Below, piece by piece: positions 1 to 11,142 of a stretch of 64,000 bases of DNA. Under the pieces are notes generated by a model that was given only the letters and a program-made list of their open reading frames with translations, was not told the DNA's origin and did no database searches. The DNA comes from Sanguinoderma infundibulare (taxonomy: Eukaryota > Basidiomycota > Agaricomycetes > Polyporales > Polyporaceae): NCBI GenBank assembly GCA_032821775.1, contig JAVLRN010000007.1:1674001-1738000 (forward strand), read 5' to 3'. Each line of letters opens with the position of its first letter. Position 1 is the stretch's first letter. Position numbers and translations under genes: made by a program.

Positions 1-617
1 GGGGCTGCTAAAGGAATGACTGTGGCTCGAGGGCGAGCCAGATTCAGAAGATTGCGGGTATTGGTACACCTGCGAGTGTGGCTGCATCATAGGCATAAGC
101 GTGGTCGGCGAGTAGGCTACGGGGGGCGGGTGATCGCGCGCGTGCAGGCCGTGATGTGGGGGCGGATACGGGAACCGAGGTTGGGAATGGTGGACCATGC
201 CCATGGGCGGTTGGGAGTATTGGCCAACATAACCTCCGCGTGTGCCATAGGTGTACTGCTGCGGCTGAGGAGGACCCGGGAAGGAAGGGGCGCCGGAACG
301 GTGTTCTTGTGGAGACGGGGGATATTGAGGCGTGGATGAGGGTTGGCCTTGGAAGGAAGGACGGGTTGGAGGGGGGCGAAAGTGGCCGGATTGAGACATG
401 CCTCTAGCATGGTGGGGTTGCCTGCCAAGCTCGGAAGGCGAACGTGAATCGGACATATTCAATGTGGAGGAGGTGGAGGCATCCCCCGACTTATAAAAGT
501 TGTTGTCGCGGTTGAGATATAAAAGATCGATGAAATCTTCTGGACTGTTCTCGAAAGTAGTAGCGGTCGGCTTTGACGGGTCGTCGGACGTAGACAACTC
601 ATGCGCAGCTTGGCGGA
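1..617 (-). CDS. Proline/serine-rich protein, internal exon cut by the window edge
   Basis: The minus-strand reading frame is open from a splice acceptor at 618 (pyrimidine-rich tract then TTTAG, with a CTGAC branch-point-like element just upstream) to the window edge. It encodes an acidic stretch containing EDFIDLLYLNRDNNFYKSGD, then a region rich in Pro, Ser, Gln, His and Tyr typical of disordered segments in fungal transcription factors or RNA-binding proteins. There is an in-frame Met at 456 (MSDSRSPSELGRQ), but the frame continues upstream of it, so the true start probably lies further upstream. The frame has no stop over about 200 codons, which supports coding. The 3' end, and any DNA- or RNA-binding domain that would name it, lies outside the window. 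I do not recognise the family. Confidence 0.6.
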
Positions 618-1094
618 CTAAAGGGGCAAGAATTGGATCAGCCGTCAGTCGAGTGCATACGGACGGAAAAACGATGAGATTCACAGGGGGAAAGGTGACG
701 AGTAGGGGTGGTTGCAGAGTCTAGAAAGACAAGTGAGCGATCGACATGTCAAAACGGAAATGCGGTGCGAAATAAAGGATACAGATATGGCATGAATGAT
801 CGAGGGTCGTGCAGACGGGATCAGAATTAGACGACGACTAACGGAGTGCCAGCGACTGCAGACTGCGTCTGGGTGAGCAGCGTGAGCTCGACGGAAACAA
901 CGACCGCGGCAGCCACCGGCCACCTGTCAAAAGCCCGCGTGGCTTTCAGACTCCGGCTCGCCCCCCGATCCCATCCAGATCCCCCGATTTCCATCACGTG
1001 GCCCACATCCAACCCAGCGAATCGCAGCGTCCATCCAGCTCCCGCACCACCCGATGACGAACCAACTCAACCACTCGATGACCAACAAACTCAC

Positions 1095-1465
1095 CTGCAC
1101 TGTTCGACCCAGACAGCGGCGGCGGCCGCAGCGAGGGCGAGCCTGCGTCAAGCTTGTGGTCGGGTGTTCTGAAATCGGTCGAAGACGAGGGCCGTGGAGA
1201 AGGTTCCGGACTGCGAACAGCAGCTCGTGGCGAACTCGAATGCGAGTGTGGGTGCGAGGGCGGGTGCGGGTGCGAGGGCGAGTGCGGCTGTGAGAACGGG
1301 GCCTGGTTTTGCAGCGGCGCGTCCGGCTTGGGGGTTAAATCGCGGGCAGGGGATGCGCTCGTGAACATGGCGCGCATCGCGTCGCGGACCGCAATTTGGA
1401 CGAGATTTGGGTATCGCTGATTGGCGAGGTGGAGCGGGGCGACAACGTTTGCGTGGATGGTGACC
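1095..1465 (-). CDS. Probable upstream exon of the same proline-rich gene
   Basis: A minus-strand open stretch lies between an acceptor (CCCCTTAG ending at 1466) and a good donor (GTGAGT starting at 1094). It encodes a compact piece beginning VTIHANVVAPLHLANQRYPN and then a low-complexity Ser/Pro/His tail. The tail comes from a GC-rich minisatellite-like run at about 1225-1300. The exon ends in phase 1, which is compatible with the acceptor at 618 directly or through a further small exon near 661-720. The start codon was not located with confidence; candidates lie between 1470 and 1960. Linkage to the 1-617 exon is inferred from strand, spacing and phase, and these could be two separate genes. 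Confidence 0.4.
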
Positions 1466-1469
1466 CTAA

Positions 1470-2546
1470 GGGGACGTGCTGATGTCGGCAATGAGGCGAG
1501 AAGTCGTCAGGTTGGTCGTGTGCAGCTGGTGTGGCATCCCACAGGCAGCTGGGGAGGGTGCTTATGAGGACAGCCCCGGCGGACGAGAACCAGCGGGACA
1601 GGGGAATATGATCGAGTGCGCCAAATGGTAATGAGGGTGGAGAAATGAGGGGCGTGGATCGGCACGCCGAGCGCGTCGCGGCGGCCGGTTGGCCCACAAC
1701 CCCGCGAGCTCAGAGGGTGCAGGCGATGGGATACACGCTGCAGGACCTCCGTGGCTCCCTGCACAGCTTCCCTACAGACTGACTGAGAATGACCGTGCAA
1801 GAACCATCCTTCCAACCCGCTAATCCTCACCCTGACGTCATTCTCCTCCCCATTCTCCCGCCAGTTATCGTACCCCGCAACGTGGCCTCGTTCGAACTGA
1901 CGACTCGACTCGGTCTTCCGTGACACGGCGGACGGATCCAGGACGAGAATGGCACATACCAAACATCAACCCCGACCAAACCTCAGCTCTCTCTTCCCCT
2001 CTCTCGCCCGACTTCTACGGCGGCCCGATAGAGCAGTGCGAGGAGTGCATGGCGGGCCTTGTTTGGTACCTGTGTCTGCGCAGCGATGCGATGATGTCAA
2101 GCTCACAGGCGTGGGCGACGACGACGCGAACCATCTCCCAGTTCAGAGATCGCGGCTGATACGATTCGATCAACTATACTCACCTCCATGATGTCATACC
2201 CGTCCACCCTCGCGGCTCCCTCTTTCCCATGCCGGGAAGCACCCTATTTCCGGCTACTAAACGCCTGCGGCATCTGTTTTCAACCCCAACTTGAACGCCG
2301 TGGCCACAAATGACAGGCAAAACAACCCCATCATGATACTTGCCATATCGTCATCATCGGCTCAAATAGTCCAGCACGCTCCTCATTTCACTCCAACGAT
2401 TATGCCAAGCGAAAGAGGACCGAATGAATGTCAAGGCATGTCGTGCAATCAAACAAATTTATGCTACATCGCGATCGGGGGCCATTCGACGGCCCCACAA
2501 CACTTGTGTCGCGAACGACACATGTACGTGATAACAATACAATGGC
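1470..2546. other. Intergenic or 5' untranslated region, no convincing gene
   Basis: Short frames occur on both strands, but none has a family resemblance or a consistent exon-intron structure. The right part is AT-richer and probably holds the 3' untranslated region of the BTB gene ending at 2547. The left part probably holds the promoter and 5' exon(s) of the proline-rich gene. Confidence 0.5.
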
Positions 2547-4869
2547 TCACGACCCCTCCTCGGCAGCATTAGTTCCCTCGGTCGTCTCCTGGCTCAAGTC
2601 CGTGAAATGGTCCGCCAAGCCCTCTTGCACGTCCTTGACCGTCGCCTTCAGCGCCAGCAGCGCGCCCCGTTTGCACTGCGGCGTCAGCGCACACGACAGG
2701 TCCGCGTGCATGAACAGCTGCTCCTCCATCGCCCGCAGCCGCCCGAGCACGTCCCCTTGTGGGTACTTCAGCGTCCCCTCCGACTTGCCGATCTCCCGCC
2801 ACACCTGCGCCCACGTCCCCACACAGCCCTGTTGGTGGTACGTGCACCCATCCGGCCGCTGGAACTTGGGCGGGCTCGTCCGTAGCGTCTCCCAGAGCCG
2901 CGAGAGCGACCATTGACCGGAGAGTAGCCGCTGCTTCTGCTCGCGGGTAAGGCTCGCCGCCGTCCCTGCCCCTCCTCGCCCGGAAGCGTTCCCGTTTTCC
3001 CCGTTCCCGTTTGGCCCTGCTGTGGCGAGCACAGTCGCGGTGGTCGCTCCCAGACGGGAACGTGCATACTGCTTGCCGTCCTCGACAACGCCCGGGTCGA
3101 AGTTTTCGCCCATTTCCAACAGCTGCACATAATAAGCGTAGCCCTGCAGCCGTTTGATGCCGCTCCTGTCTGCAATCTCCAGAGCGTGCACGGGGCGGAG
3201 GTCTCGGGCGACAATGCGCTCAACCCATCGTTCTGCGACGTAATTGCGAAGGGCGTTATGTCCGCAAAGGAGGGCGACTTCGAGGAGCCGCTTCATCCAG
3301 GCGGACGAACAGCGGCCAAGTTCGTACTGTGGCTGCGGAGCGCCGTGCAGGCCAGATATGACGTTGTAAAGAGCGTCGACGGCCCAGGTCTCGATGGAAG
3401 CGAAATGGTACTTGTTGGTCATTTCGCAAATCGTCAATAACCGGTCGACGTTCGCGGCTGGGGTGTTGTACACTTGAAGCTGCAACGGCCTATAAGTTAA
3501 TGGCAAGTTTGGCCACCAGATAACGTCAGCGGCGAAAGCTTGTCAGACAAGAGCAGTACATACAAATCGTAGATTACGGAGAGCAGAGCACGAAAGCGCT
3601 CTACAGACTCTCCATAGAGTATAATCGGGTTGTCATCCGAGCACCCTTCCATGTTCTGTACGTGATCCTCGGTGGGCATGCTGAACATGTGCTGGAACGC
3701 GGACGAATCGCGACCCAAGAAGTACCGGTGGACCTACAGCACACCCCCACCCCAAGTCAGTATGAATGATCGCGGGACATACATCGAGATCGGCATCGGG
3801 ATCAACGTCAAGGTCAGTAAGTAGAGGGTAATCAACGGTTCAGGCTGCGGGGAAACGTGACTGCAGGCGCGGACACGGCGAGAACGGGGTGAGAAGGGGA
3901 GAAGAGAGGAGTAGGGAAGCCCGAAGAACGGACAATTGGGGCTACGCAGCACTCACCCTGAACAACGTGTTGTCCACTCGAATCACGCAGTCGGCGGTGT
4001 CGATGTAAAATTCACCATCCTGCACTGGTGGTTCCTCCACGTTGGCGTTTCTTAGTTCATGGCCCTGCCCAAGGAGACGGCGCCCGTTTGCGTCGTCGAT
4101 GATGTGCTGTCGTCGCACCTCTAACGGTGACTGTGGGTTAGCGACGGCTTCCGCTCCACCTGTTGAGTATCCGGGGTTACTTCTGCCGGTTTCGGTTCCG
4201 CAAGAACGTGCACGAACCTTCTGCACCCGCTTCACCTCTACGAGCGTTTGGATCTATATCCGATTGAATGGGCTCCCAAGCCATTCGGCCGTCACTGTCT
4301 TCTGAGTCATCTGAAGTGGATGTAAGCATTGGCGTCAGGGTGCCTGATGATGATGAGGGCGCACCCTCTTCGTTTGCCTTCCCCTTCCCCTTCCGCCCCC
4401 CTTGCATATCCTGCAGAGCTCCATACACATCGCCTCTCCCACTTTCCATAGCGCGTGCGTGAGGAAGAACAGAACTGGTGTCACCGGCACCGCTCCTTTC
4501 TGCGTCCGCATCGGACTGCTCGGCGACAATGCGGGACGCGTCAGAACGATGCGCGCCCCCACTGCCTGACGCGGAAGACGCAGAGGAAGCGCCCATTTGA
4601 ACATCGGTTATGTCGAATGCATCGCCCGTGAACGTCATGGACGTCCGCGAACGGCGACGGGCATTTAACGTAGGCGTCGATAGAGGCATGGAAACGTGTG
4701 AAGACGTGGTTGCCGCTCCTGATGCGCCTGGGCTTTGGGGCGGGCTCGAGTCAACAGTACTAGTGGCGGGGCTCAGTTCGCGCTCGGCGGTGCGTTTGCG
4801 TTTGCGTGGGGGTTCGGCTGTGGTAGACGATGGGTGCAACAGGGATGATACAGAATTGGGACCTCGCAT
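2547..4869 (-). CDS. BTB/POZ domain protein with a disordered N-terminus (BTB protein 1)
   Basis: Exons (minus): 4869-4236, 4159-3957, 3733-3564, 3489-2547; the sum is divisible by three (about 649 aa). The first ~230 residues are Ser/Pro-rich and disordered, with a basic PPRKRKR motif near residue 20 that could be a nuclear localisation signal. A BTB fold follows: FYIDTADCVIRVDNTLFRV, then HRYFLGRDSSAF, then DDNPIILYGESVERFRALLSVIY. A long helical C-terminal region carries the Cys/His-containing segment seen in this Agaricomycete family (GCTYHQQGC, then LSCALTPQCKRG). BTB domains mediate dimerisation or Cul3 adaptor binding; which applies here cannot be told. It is a paralogue of the BTB gene at 35.6-37.0 kb but carries an extra N-terminal region. 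It is transcribed divergently from eIF3i across about 520 bp. Confidence 0.85.
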
Positions 4870-5390
4870 CTCCGGGGAGTCGGGAGACGTGAGGCGAATT
4901 CAGTGTGTTGTGGTTGATGGTGGAGAGGATGGGGATGGATTGCTCCCGATCTAGATGCTGTATGCGGAGGAATCCAATCCGGATGTCGATGGCGATGGCG
5001 ATTAGTAGTGCTCACTGAGGATTGAGTCGTTCAACGTAGGGGATGCGGCCAGAAGGAGTGCTGCTCGGTGGGTTCTAGTTGACAAAAAGTGGCAGAACGC
5101 GCTGTGTGGTTGTCCTGAGAGGTTTATGAGGATGCTTCTATGTCGCTATCCAAAGATGATGTTGCAAAGACCGAGAAAGCCGACGTAGAGCAAACGCAGT
5201 GGATGTGGCCAGCGAAGGTGCAGAACGAGTCGCGAGCATGGCTCATCGGCTGGATGTGCAGGCATCCCAAAAAGGAAATTTCGGGAATTGCCGAGAAGCG
5301 AAAACTTGGGAGGCGTCGAGGCTCCGCTGGGCAATACTTGCCATCCTGTTGCTTCACAGCTCATAAGCCTCTCCCCTAATCCCTCACAAA
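4870..5390. promoter_or_regulatory. Divergent promoter region of BTB protein 1 and eIF3i
   Basis: About 520 bp separate the two start codons, which point away from each other, so both promoters must lie here. No clear TATA element was seen. The short frames on both strands are not credible genes. Confidence 0.5.
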
Positions 5391-7049
5391 ATGGTGTGTA
5401 CGCCTTTCAGCGGATGTATTGCGAGTTCGCTGACACTTTTGGATGAACAGCGACCTATTCTGTTGCAAGGTGAGCAGATATATGGTCTCCCGGAAAACTC
5501 GTGGTACTGATTGTTCCCGAACGAATTGCAGGCCACGAACGTTCGCTCACGCAGATCAAGTTCAACAAAGAGGGCGACCTCTTGTTCTCGTGCTCAAAAG
5601 ACCATGTCATCAACGTTTGGTTCGCGCACAATGGAGAGCGGCTAGGAACGTACGACGGGCATAACGGAACGGTGTGGACGATCGATATCGACTGTGCGTC
5701 TTCCTTAATATCTTTAGTGGGCCTACACTGACTGTTTGCGTCTCATCTGACCCTGCACACAACCACAATCGTTGTTCGCCTCGTGAATCGTCCTCTGCTT
5801 GACTCGCTCTCTTCTTCCTCCTGTCTGCCCTTGGCCATGACTTCCGACATCTTGTTGTGCTCCCTTCCCCTTCGACCATCCATCTCGCAGCCCAATCTCG
5901 GTTTCTTGTCAGTGGTTCTGCCGATAACACGATGCGCCTGTGGTCCGTACAGACGGGCAAGTGTCTTTTCCGATGGGAGTTCCCTACCGCCGTCAAGAGG
6001 GTAGCGTTCAACGAGGATGACGACCAGGTCGTCTGCATCACCGAGCAGCGCATGGGCCACCAAGGGGCACTGCGGATATTTGACATCAACCGGGAGGACG
6101 ACGGGACCGCACGTGAGTACTTGTTCTTCGTCTTTCTTCGTCTTGCAGTCTATAGGCCCGCGGATTAACGAAGGAGAGTCATTCCGTCGTGGACCATGCG
6201 TACTTTGTAATGCGGATGGGTGCAAGATGGTGTAAGACTCTCATTTGACAAATGGTGTCTTCATTCCCTTGCCTCACATCCTTCATCACGGCTTCTTCGT
6301 GCGCGGGCGCTCATCGCATCTACCTATACCCCATAGAAAACAAGGAACCGCTTTCGATGTTCAACCCCATTGGTTCCAAAGCTGTCGTTTGTGCGTTTGG
6401 GCACCGGCCGGACGTCATCATCACGGGGCACGAGTCCGGCAAGATCGCGCTCTTCGACGCGAAGACGGGTGAAGAGATGGTGTTGAACGAGCATGCGCAT
6501 CGGGACACCGTCACCGATCTGCAGCTCAGCCCCGACCGTTCATACTTCATTACGAGTAGCAAGGATAAGACTGCAAGGGTACGTCGATACAACGAATCCG
6601 TCTTTCTCATACGGATTGACGTTATTACCTGCAGATACACGAGACTCGCACGATCACTGTTCTCAAGACGTTCGTCACGGAGACGCCCCTCAACAGCGCG
6701 GCCATCGCGCCGCTGAAACCTTACATCCTGCTTGGCGGCGGTCAGGACGCCATGAGCGTCACGACAACATCGCTGAGGCAGGGTAAGTTCGAGACCCGGT
6801 TCTGGCACAAGATCTTCGAGGAGGAGGTCGGCCGCGTGAAGGGTCACTTTGGTCCCGTTAACACGTAAGTGACGCCGCCCTGTGATTCGGTATCTGTCTG
6901 ACCAAACCATGGTTCAATTCAGTATCGCAATTTCGCCGCAGGGCGACTGCTATGCCTCGGGAGGAGAGGACGGTTACGTGCGGGTGCATCACCTCGACGA
7001 GAGCTACTTCCGCGCAAAGCCTTACGGTGATCTCGAGATTGAGGAATGA
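5391..7049 (+). CDS. TIF34: Eukaryotic translation initiation factor 3 subunit I (WD40)
   Basis: Exons: 5391-5393, 5451-5469, 5532-5693, 5891-6112, 6337-6578, 6635-6864, 6923-7049 (334 aa, in the usual range for eIF3i). The protein starts [19 protein letters not shown], the classic eIF3i start, and continues with WD40 repeats ([30 protein letters not shown], and [18 protein letters not shown] at the end). It is a structural subunit of the cytoplasmic eIF3 complex that recruits the 43S pre-initiation complex to mRNA. The first coding exon is the ATG alone, because an intron with donor GTGTGT follows it directly. Phase and homology leave no better choice. The 5891 and 6337 acceptors are the only AG sites that restore a conserved frame. 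Confidence 0.95.
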
Positions 7050-7476
7050 GGAGCAAAGTGTGTATGATAAGTAGAATCGTGCCATGCTGTGGTCTGCTTG
7101 TTTCGCGGGACATCGTCGGGATTGTTGAGAAGCAATCCCTGCGGCCCCGTTGTTGTGTTGTGAGTAGCTGTAGGCATACTATGTATATGACTCGCGTGGT
7201 GCACGTTCTTTCATTTGGCCTGGATCTGCTGCCGTCAAGGTTGGAAACGTGTTGGATTGTCGGCAAACGAACTTGGTGAGTTGCCTTTCTTGCGCTTGCA
7301 CCGGCTGATCGGACAGGCACTGCATTACCGGCGCTAGGCGTCATGGGCCGGAGAGCGAGCCTTCATTTTTGACTATCAACGAGGCCTGCGAGGGTGCGGT
7401 CGTTGTATATATCTTGTCCCTCCACGAGCATTCCAGCTGCCTGACCCTTTGCACGTCTCCTTCTCTTTGAGACGCC
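7050..7476. other. eIF3i 3' region and AMP deaminase promoter
   Basis: A 427-bp gap lies between two genes on the same strand. There is a pyrimidine-rich stretch just before the ATG at 7477 (CTTTGCACGTCTCCTTCTCTTT), typical of fungal 5' untranslated regions. No other gene was seen. Confidence 0.4.
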
Positions 7477-10400
7477 ATGTCGCAGCTACCCACCATATCC
7501 GCCCGACACAGCGAGGGAGCAGACACCGACTCGGGCCCGCAGTCCCGCCGGTCTTCTCAGGACTCTCGCGAGCAGTCTCGATCACCCCCGGCGCACACGG
7601 TCGACGCAAATGGGGGGTTCTTCGACTACACAGAGGAAAAGCACTTGCACCACGTACGTCCCTCAATTCCTATATCAGTCCTGAGCGCGTGCATTAAGGC
7701 CTGCAACCGAATGGTGGCCTCGATATAGATTGAAGCGAAGCTCCTCGCCCACCGACGAGGGTCCGACGTCAACCCTGCGTCCCGCCCCGTCTCTCTGCTC
7801 AGCTCCCCCAACCTTCCGACGACTGCGCCCCACGCAGAGGGCGCTTTCTTGAATACCGTCCAGATGTCCACAATCCCCGAGCCTGCAACCGCTACAGCGC
7901 CTGCTTGGGACGGACGCCTCCCGGACGCGTTGCGGCCAATCACTCCGACAGACACGAAGGCTCAAGCGAAGATTCCAGGTATGTTCTTCATCTGTCATGC
8001 CGAACAGGACTCCATGTCGTTTGCCCCTTCAATACAGAACTCCCGATGCTCGCGGAGAACGTTCCCATCCTTGAAGCGCTCGAGGACTGTCTCAACTTGC
8101 GCGACAAATACATCTCCCGCTCCGGCCAGAAGCTCGGCTTCAACCCCCGCGACCACGACGGCGTGTTCACCGGTATAGACGAGGACATTGTCGGGGTGTC
8201 TGGGGTGCACCCCGACGCAGACTACGCGGCTCGCCCAGCGCCGAAGAGCCCGTTCCGAAAGTGGCGTATGTACCCTCGGCCGCCTCCACCTCACTGGCAC
8301 TGGAAGGGTAAGGGCGTCACCGTTCCGAGCAACGAGAGACACGAAGTTGCGGAGGACGAGGAGTTTTGTTTCTCCAAGTGCGAGATGCCTGGTGTCGACA
8401 AGTCGGACTTCGCCATCGATGAGAAGGGCGTATTCCAGGTGTACAACAGCGCCGAAGGTTGGTAATATCTCTGTCCTGCGTTTTGCGGCTCTTTGTGGTG
8501 TTACCACTTGCGCTGCAACGAAGTGCGCTCGGCGGACTTCGGATCAAAGTATGACATCCTCCCGTTTGAAGTCCACTTCGCTGCAGCGTAAGCGCGTAGA
8601 GCCGTGGCAAAGAGATGCAGAGTACGATATCATAGAATCGTTCTCACGACGTCGCAGAAAAGGGAAAGAAGCCGTTGTACGATGTGCCCAGTATCAGGGA
8701 GTACTTCGTCGATCTTGAAAAGGTTCTCGCCGTCATCTGTGACGGACCAACAAAGAGTTTCGCATTCCGAAGACTCAACTACCTGGCTAGCAAATTCACC
8801 ATGTACTTGTTGCTCAACGAGCAGCAGGAGCTAGCGGAGATGAAGCGTGTGCCTCACCGGTACGCAAAGCATTTCGTTGCGTCATAGGTTTGTCATTCAC
8901 GACTGACTGCAGAGACTTCTACAACCTGCGCAAGGTGGACACGCACGTTCACCATTCCAGCAGCATGAACCAAAAACACTTGCTCCGCTTCATCAAATCG
9001 AAAATGAAGCGCAGCCCCAAAGTACGTTTTGTTTCGCTTTGACAGAAGTTACTTAGTTTCCTACGTACAAATCAGGACGTCGTCATCTTCCGTGACGGGA
9101 AGGAGCTCACCCTCGAGGAAGTGTTCCAAAGTCTCAACCTAACGGCATACGACCTTTCGATCGACACCCTCGACATGCACGCTCACAACGATTCGTTCCA
9201 CCGCTTCGACAAGTTCAATTTGAAGTACAACCCCATCGGGGAATCCAGATTGAGGGAGATCTTCCTGAAAACTGACAATTACATTCGAGGACGATACCTT
9301 GCCGAGATGACTCAGGGTGCGTTTATGGATGCATCAGTTCTCTGACATACCCTCATGGTGTTGGGTAGAGGTGATGACGGACCTTGAGCAGAGCAAATAC
9401 CAAGTGTGTGGTTCTACGGCGTGCTGGGAGTTTCCAGGAATCTGACACGCTGCCCAGAATTGCGAATGGAGAGTCAGCATCTACGGCCGTAAATCCGACG
9501 AGTGGGATAGGCTCGCCGAATGGATTGTCGACAACAAACTTTACTCGCACAACGTGCGTTGGTTAATCCAGATCCCGCGTCTGTATGACGTGTACAAACA
9601 AAACGGGTCCATCAACACCTTTGAAGACATTGTCCGAAGTATGCACAGTTTCAGAGTTCTGCCTCCCTGGAGCGAGCACCTGACCCAATTACCATCAGAT
9701 ATCTTCCAGCCTTTGTTCGAGGTCACACGGGATCCGTCATTGCACCCAAAACTTCATGTCTTCCTCCAGCGCGTCATTGGCTTCGATACAGTGGATGATG
9801 AATCGAAGGCGGAGCGTCGGTTCCACAAGAAGTTCCCCTACCCGCGTCTTTGGGACACGAAAGAATCGCCCCCGTATTCGTACTGGTGTGTACATTGCCT
9901 TCCTTCGCCTTGCGATTCTCACGCATGGTGCCCTCAAAGGGTGTACTACATGTACGCAAACATCGTGAGCCTCAATCAGTGGCGCCATGCACGAGGGTTC
10001 TGTAAGTCGCCGTCGACCTGTGACGTCAGGGGTCTGGAAAAACTTATCCTTCATTCAGGCACATTCGTCTTCCGGCCACACTGCGGCGAGGCAGGCGACC
10101 CGGAGCATCTTGCTTCTGCCTTCTTGACTGCTCACTCTATCTCTCACGGCATCCTCTTGCGCAAGGTCCCTGCACTACAGTACCTGTTCTACCTCAAGCA
10201 GATCGGCCTGGCGATGAGCCCTCTGAGTAACAACGCGCTGTTCCTGACGTATGAGCGGAACCCGCTGCCTGACTTTTTCAAGGTTGGCCTGAACGTCAGC
10301 CTCAGTACGGATGACCCGTTGCAGTTCCATTTCACCAAGGTTTGGCATCCTGTGCAAACTTCTGTTACTATCTGATGTCAATGGACGTTCGATCAGGAAC

Positions 10401-10834
10401 CTCTGTTGGAAGAGTACAGCGTTGCCGCTCATGTGAGTTGGACATTTTCCATGCAGCTACGAGGCTGAAGCATTGATGATGCAATTTGCATTCAGATTTA
10501 CAAGCTCCCGCAAAGTTCTCTCGCCGAGCTTGCGCGCAACTCGGTCATCCAGAGCGGTTTTGAGATGGAGGTCAAGAGGCATTGGCTGGGCCAGAAATGG
10601 TACCTGCCCGGCGCTGCGGGAAACGATATCAACAAGGTTCGTTCATCGTCTACGCCGCATGGCTGACGTTCTTCCATCTGTCGTGTATTCGCTCACTGCC
10701 TCGCGTCTTCGCAGACCAATGTACCGAACTTGCGTCTGGAGTACCGCCGCCAGACGCTGCTCGAGGAGCTCGCCATGATCAGGACCAAGCAGCCCGTCGA
10801 CCCGCAAACATACGTCTCCCTCACCCACGCATAG
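7477..10834 (+). CDS. AMD1: AMP deaminase
   Basis: Exons: 7477-7653, 7729-7978, 8038-8457, 8658-8859, 8913-9021, 9076-9316, 9369-9403, 9459-9638, 9699-9895, 9940-10001, 10059-10339, 10397-10432, 10496-10636, 10715-10834 (816 aa). The enzyme deaminates AMP to IMP in the purine nucleotide cycle. Visible family landmarks include [12 protein letters not shown], the zinc-binding HxH in [51 protein letters not shown] and the catalytic [16 protein letters not shown]. The first ~100 residues are Ser-rich and variable, as usual for this family. The intron at 8458-8657 is long (200 bp) for this genome, so a small extra exon inside it is possible; the other boundaries are well supported by phase. Confidence 0.95.
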
Positions 10835-11142
10835 ACTAAGTAATAGGTATCGTCTTGATTGCGTCTTGTAACCGTATATGTAGCGTCTATCTCCCCCACT
10901 TGCTCTCACGTACGGCACTGCATTGACATGTGGTTTGACGCCATCAACTGCAGCCATTGAAAGAGGGTAGTTGGGTCCTATTTTCTTTGGTGGTCCTTGT
11001 GCTCAGGAGAGACGTTTGCAGTGTACTCGATATTCGGGTTCCGTATCCTGTGCTGACTTGCTGACATCGTGGGACCCTCCCTCTATCACTTAAAGCTGCT
11101 GTAGCATGACCTCTCTTTGCATCCCCCAGATCCTCGTGAAAA

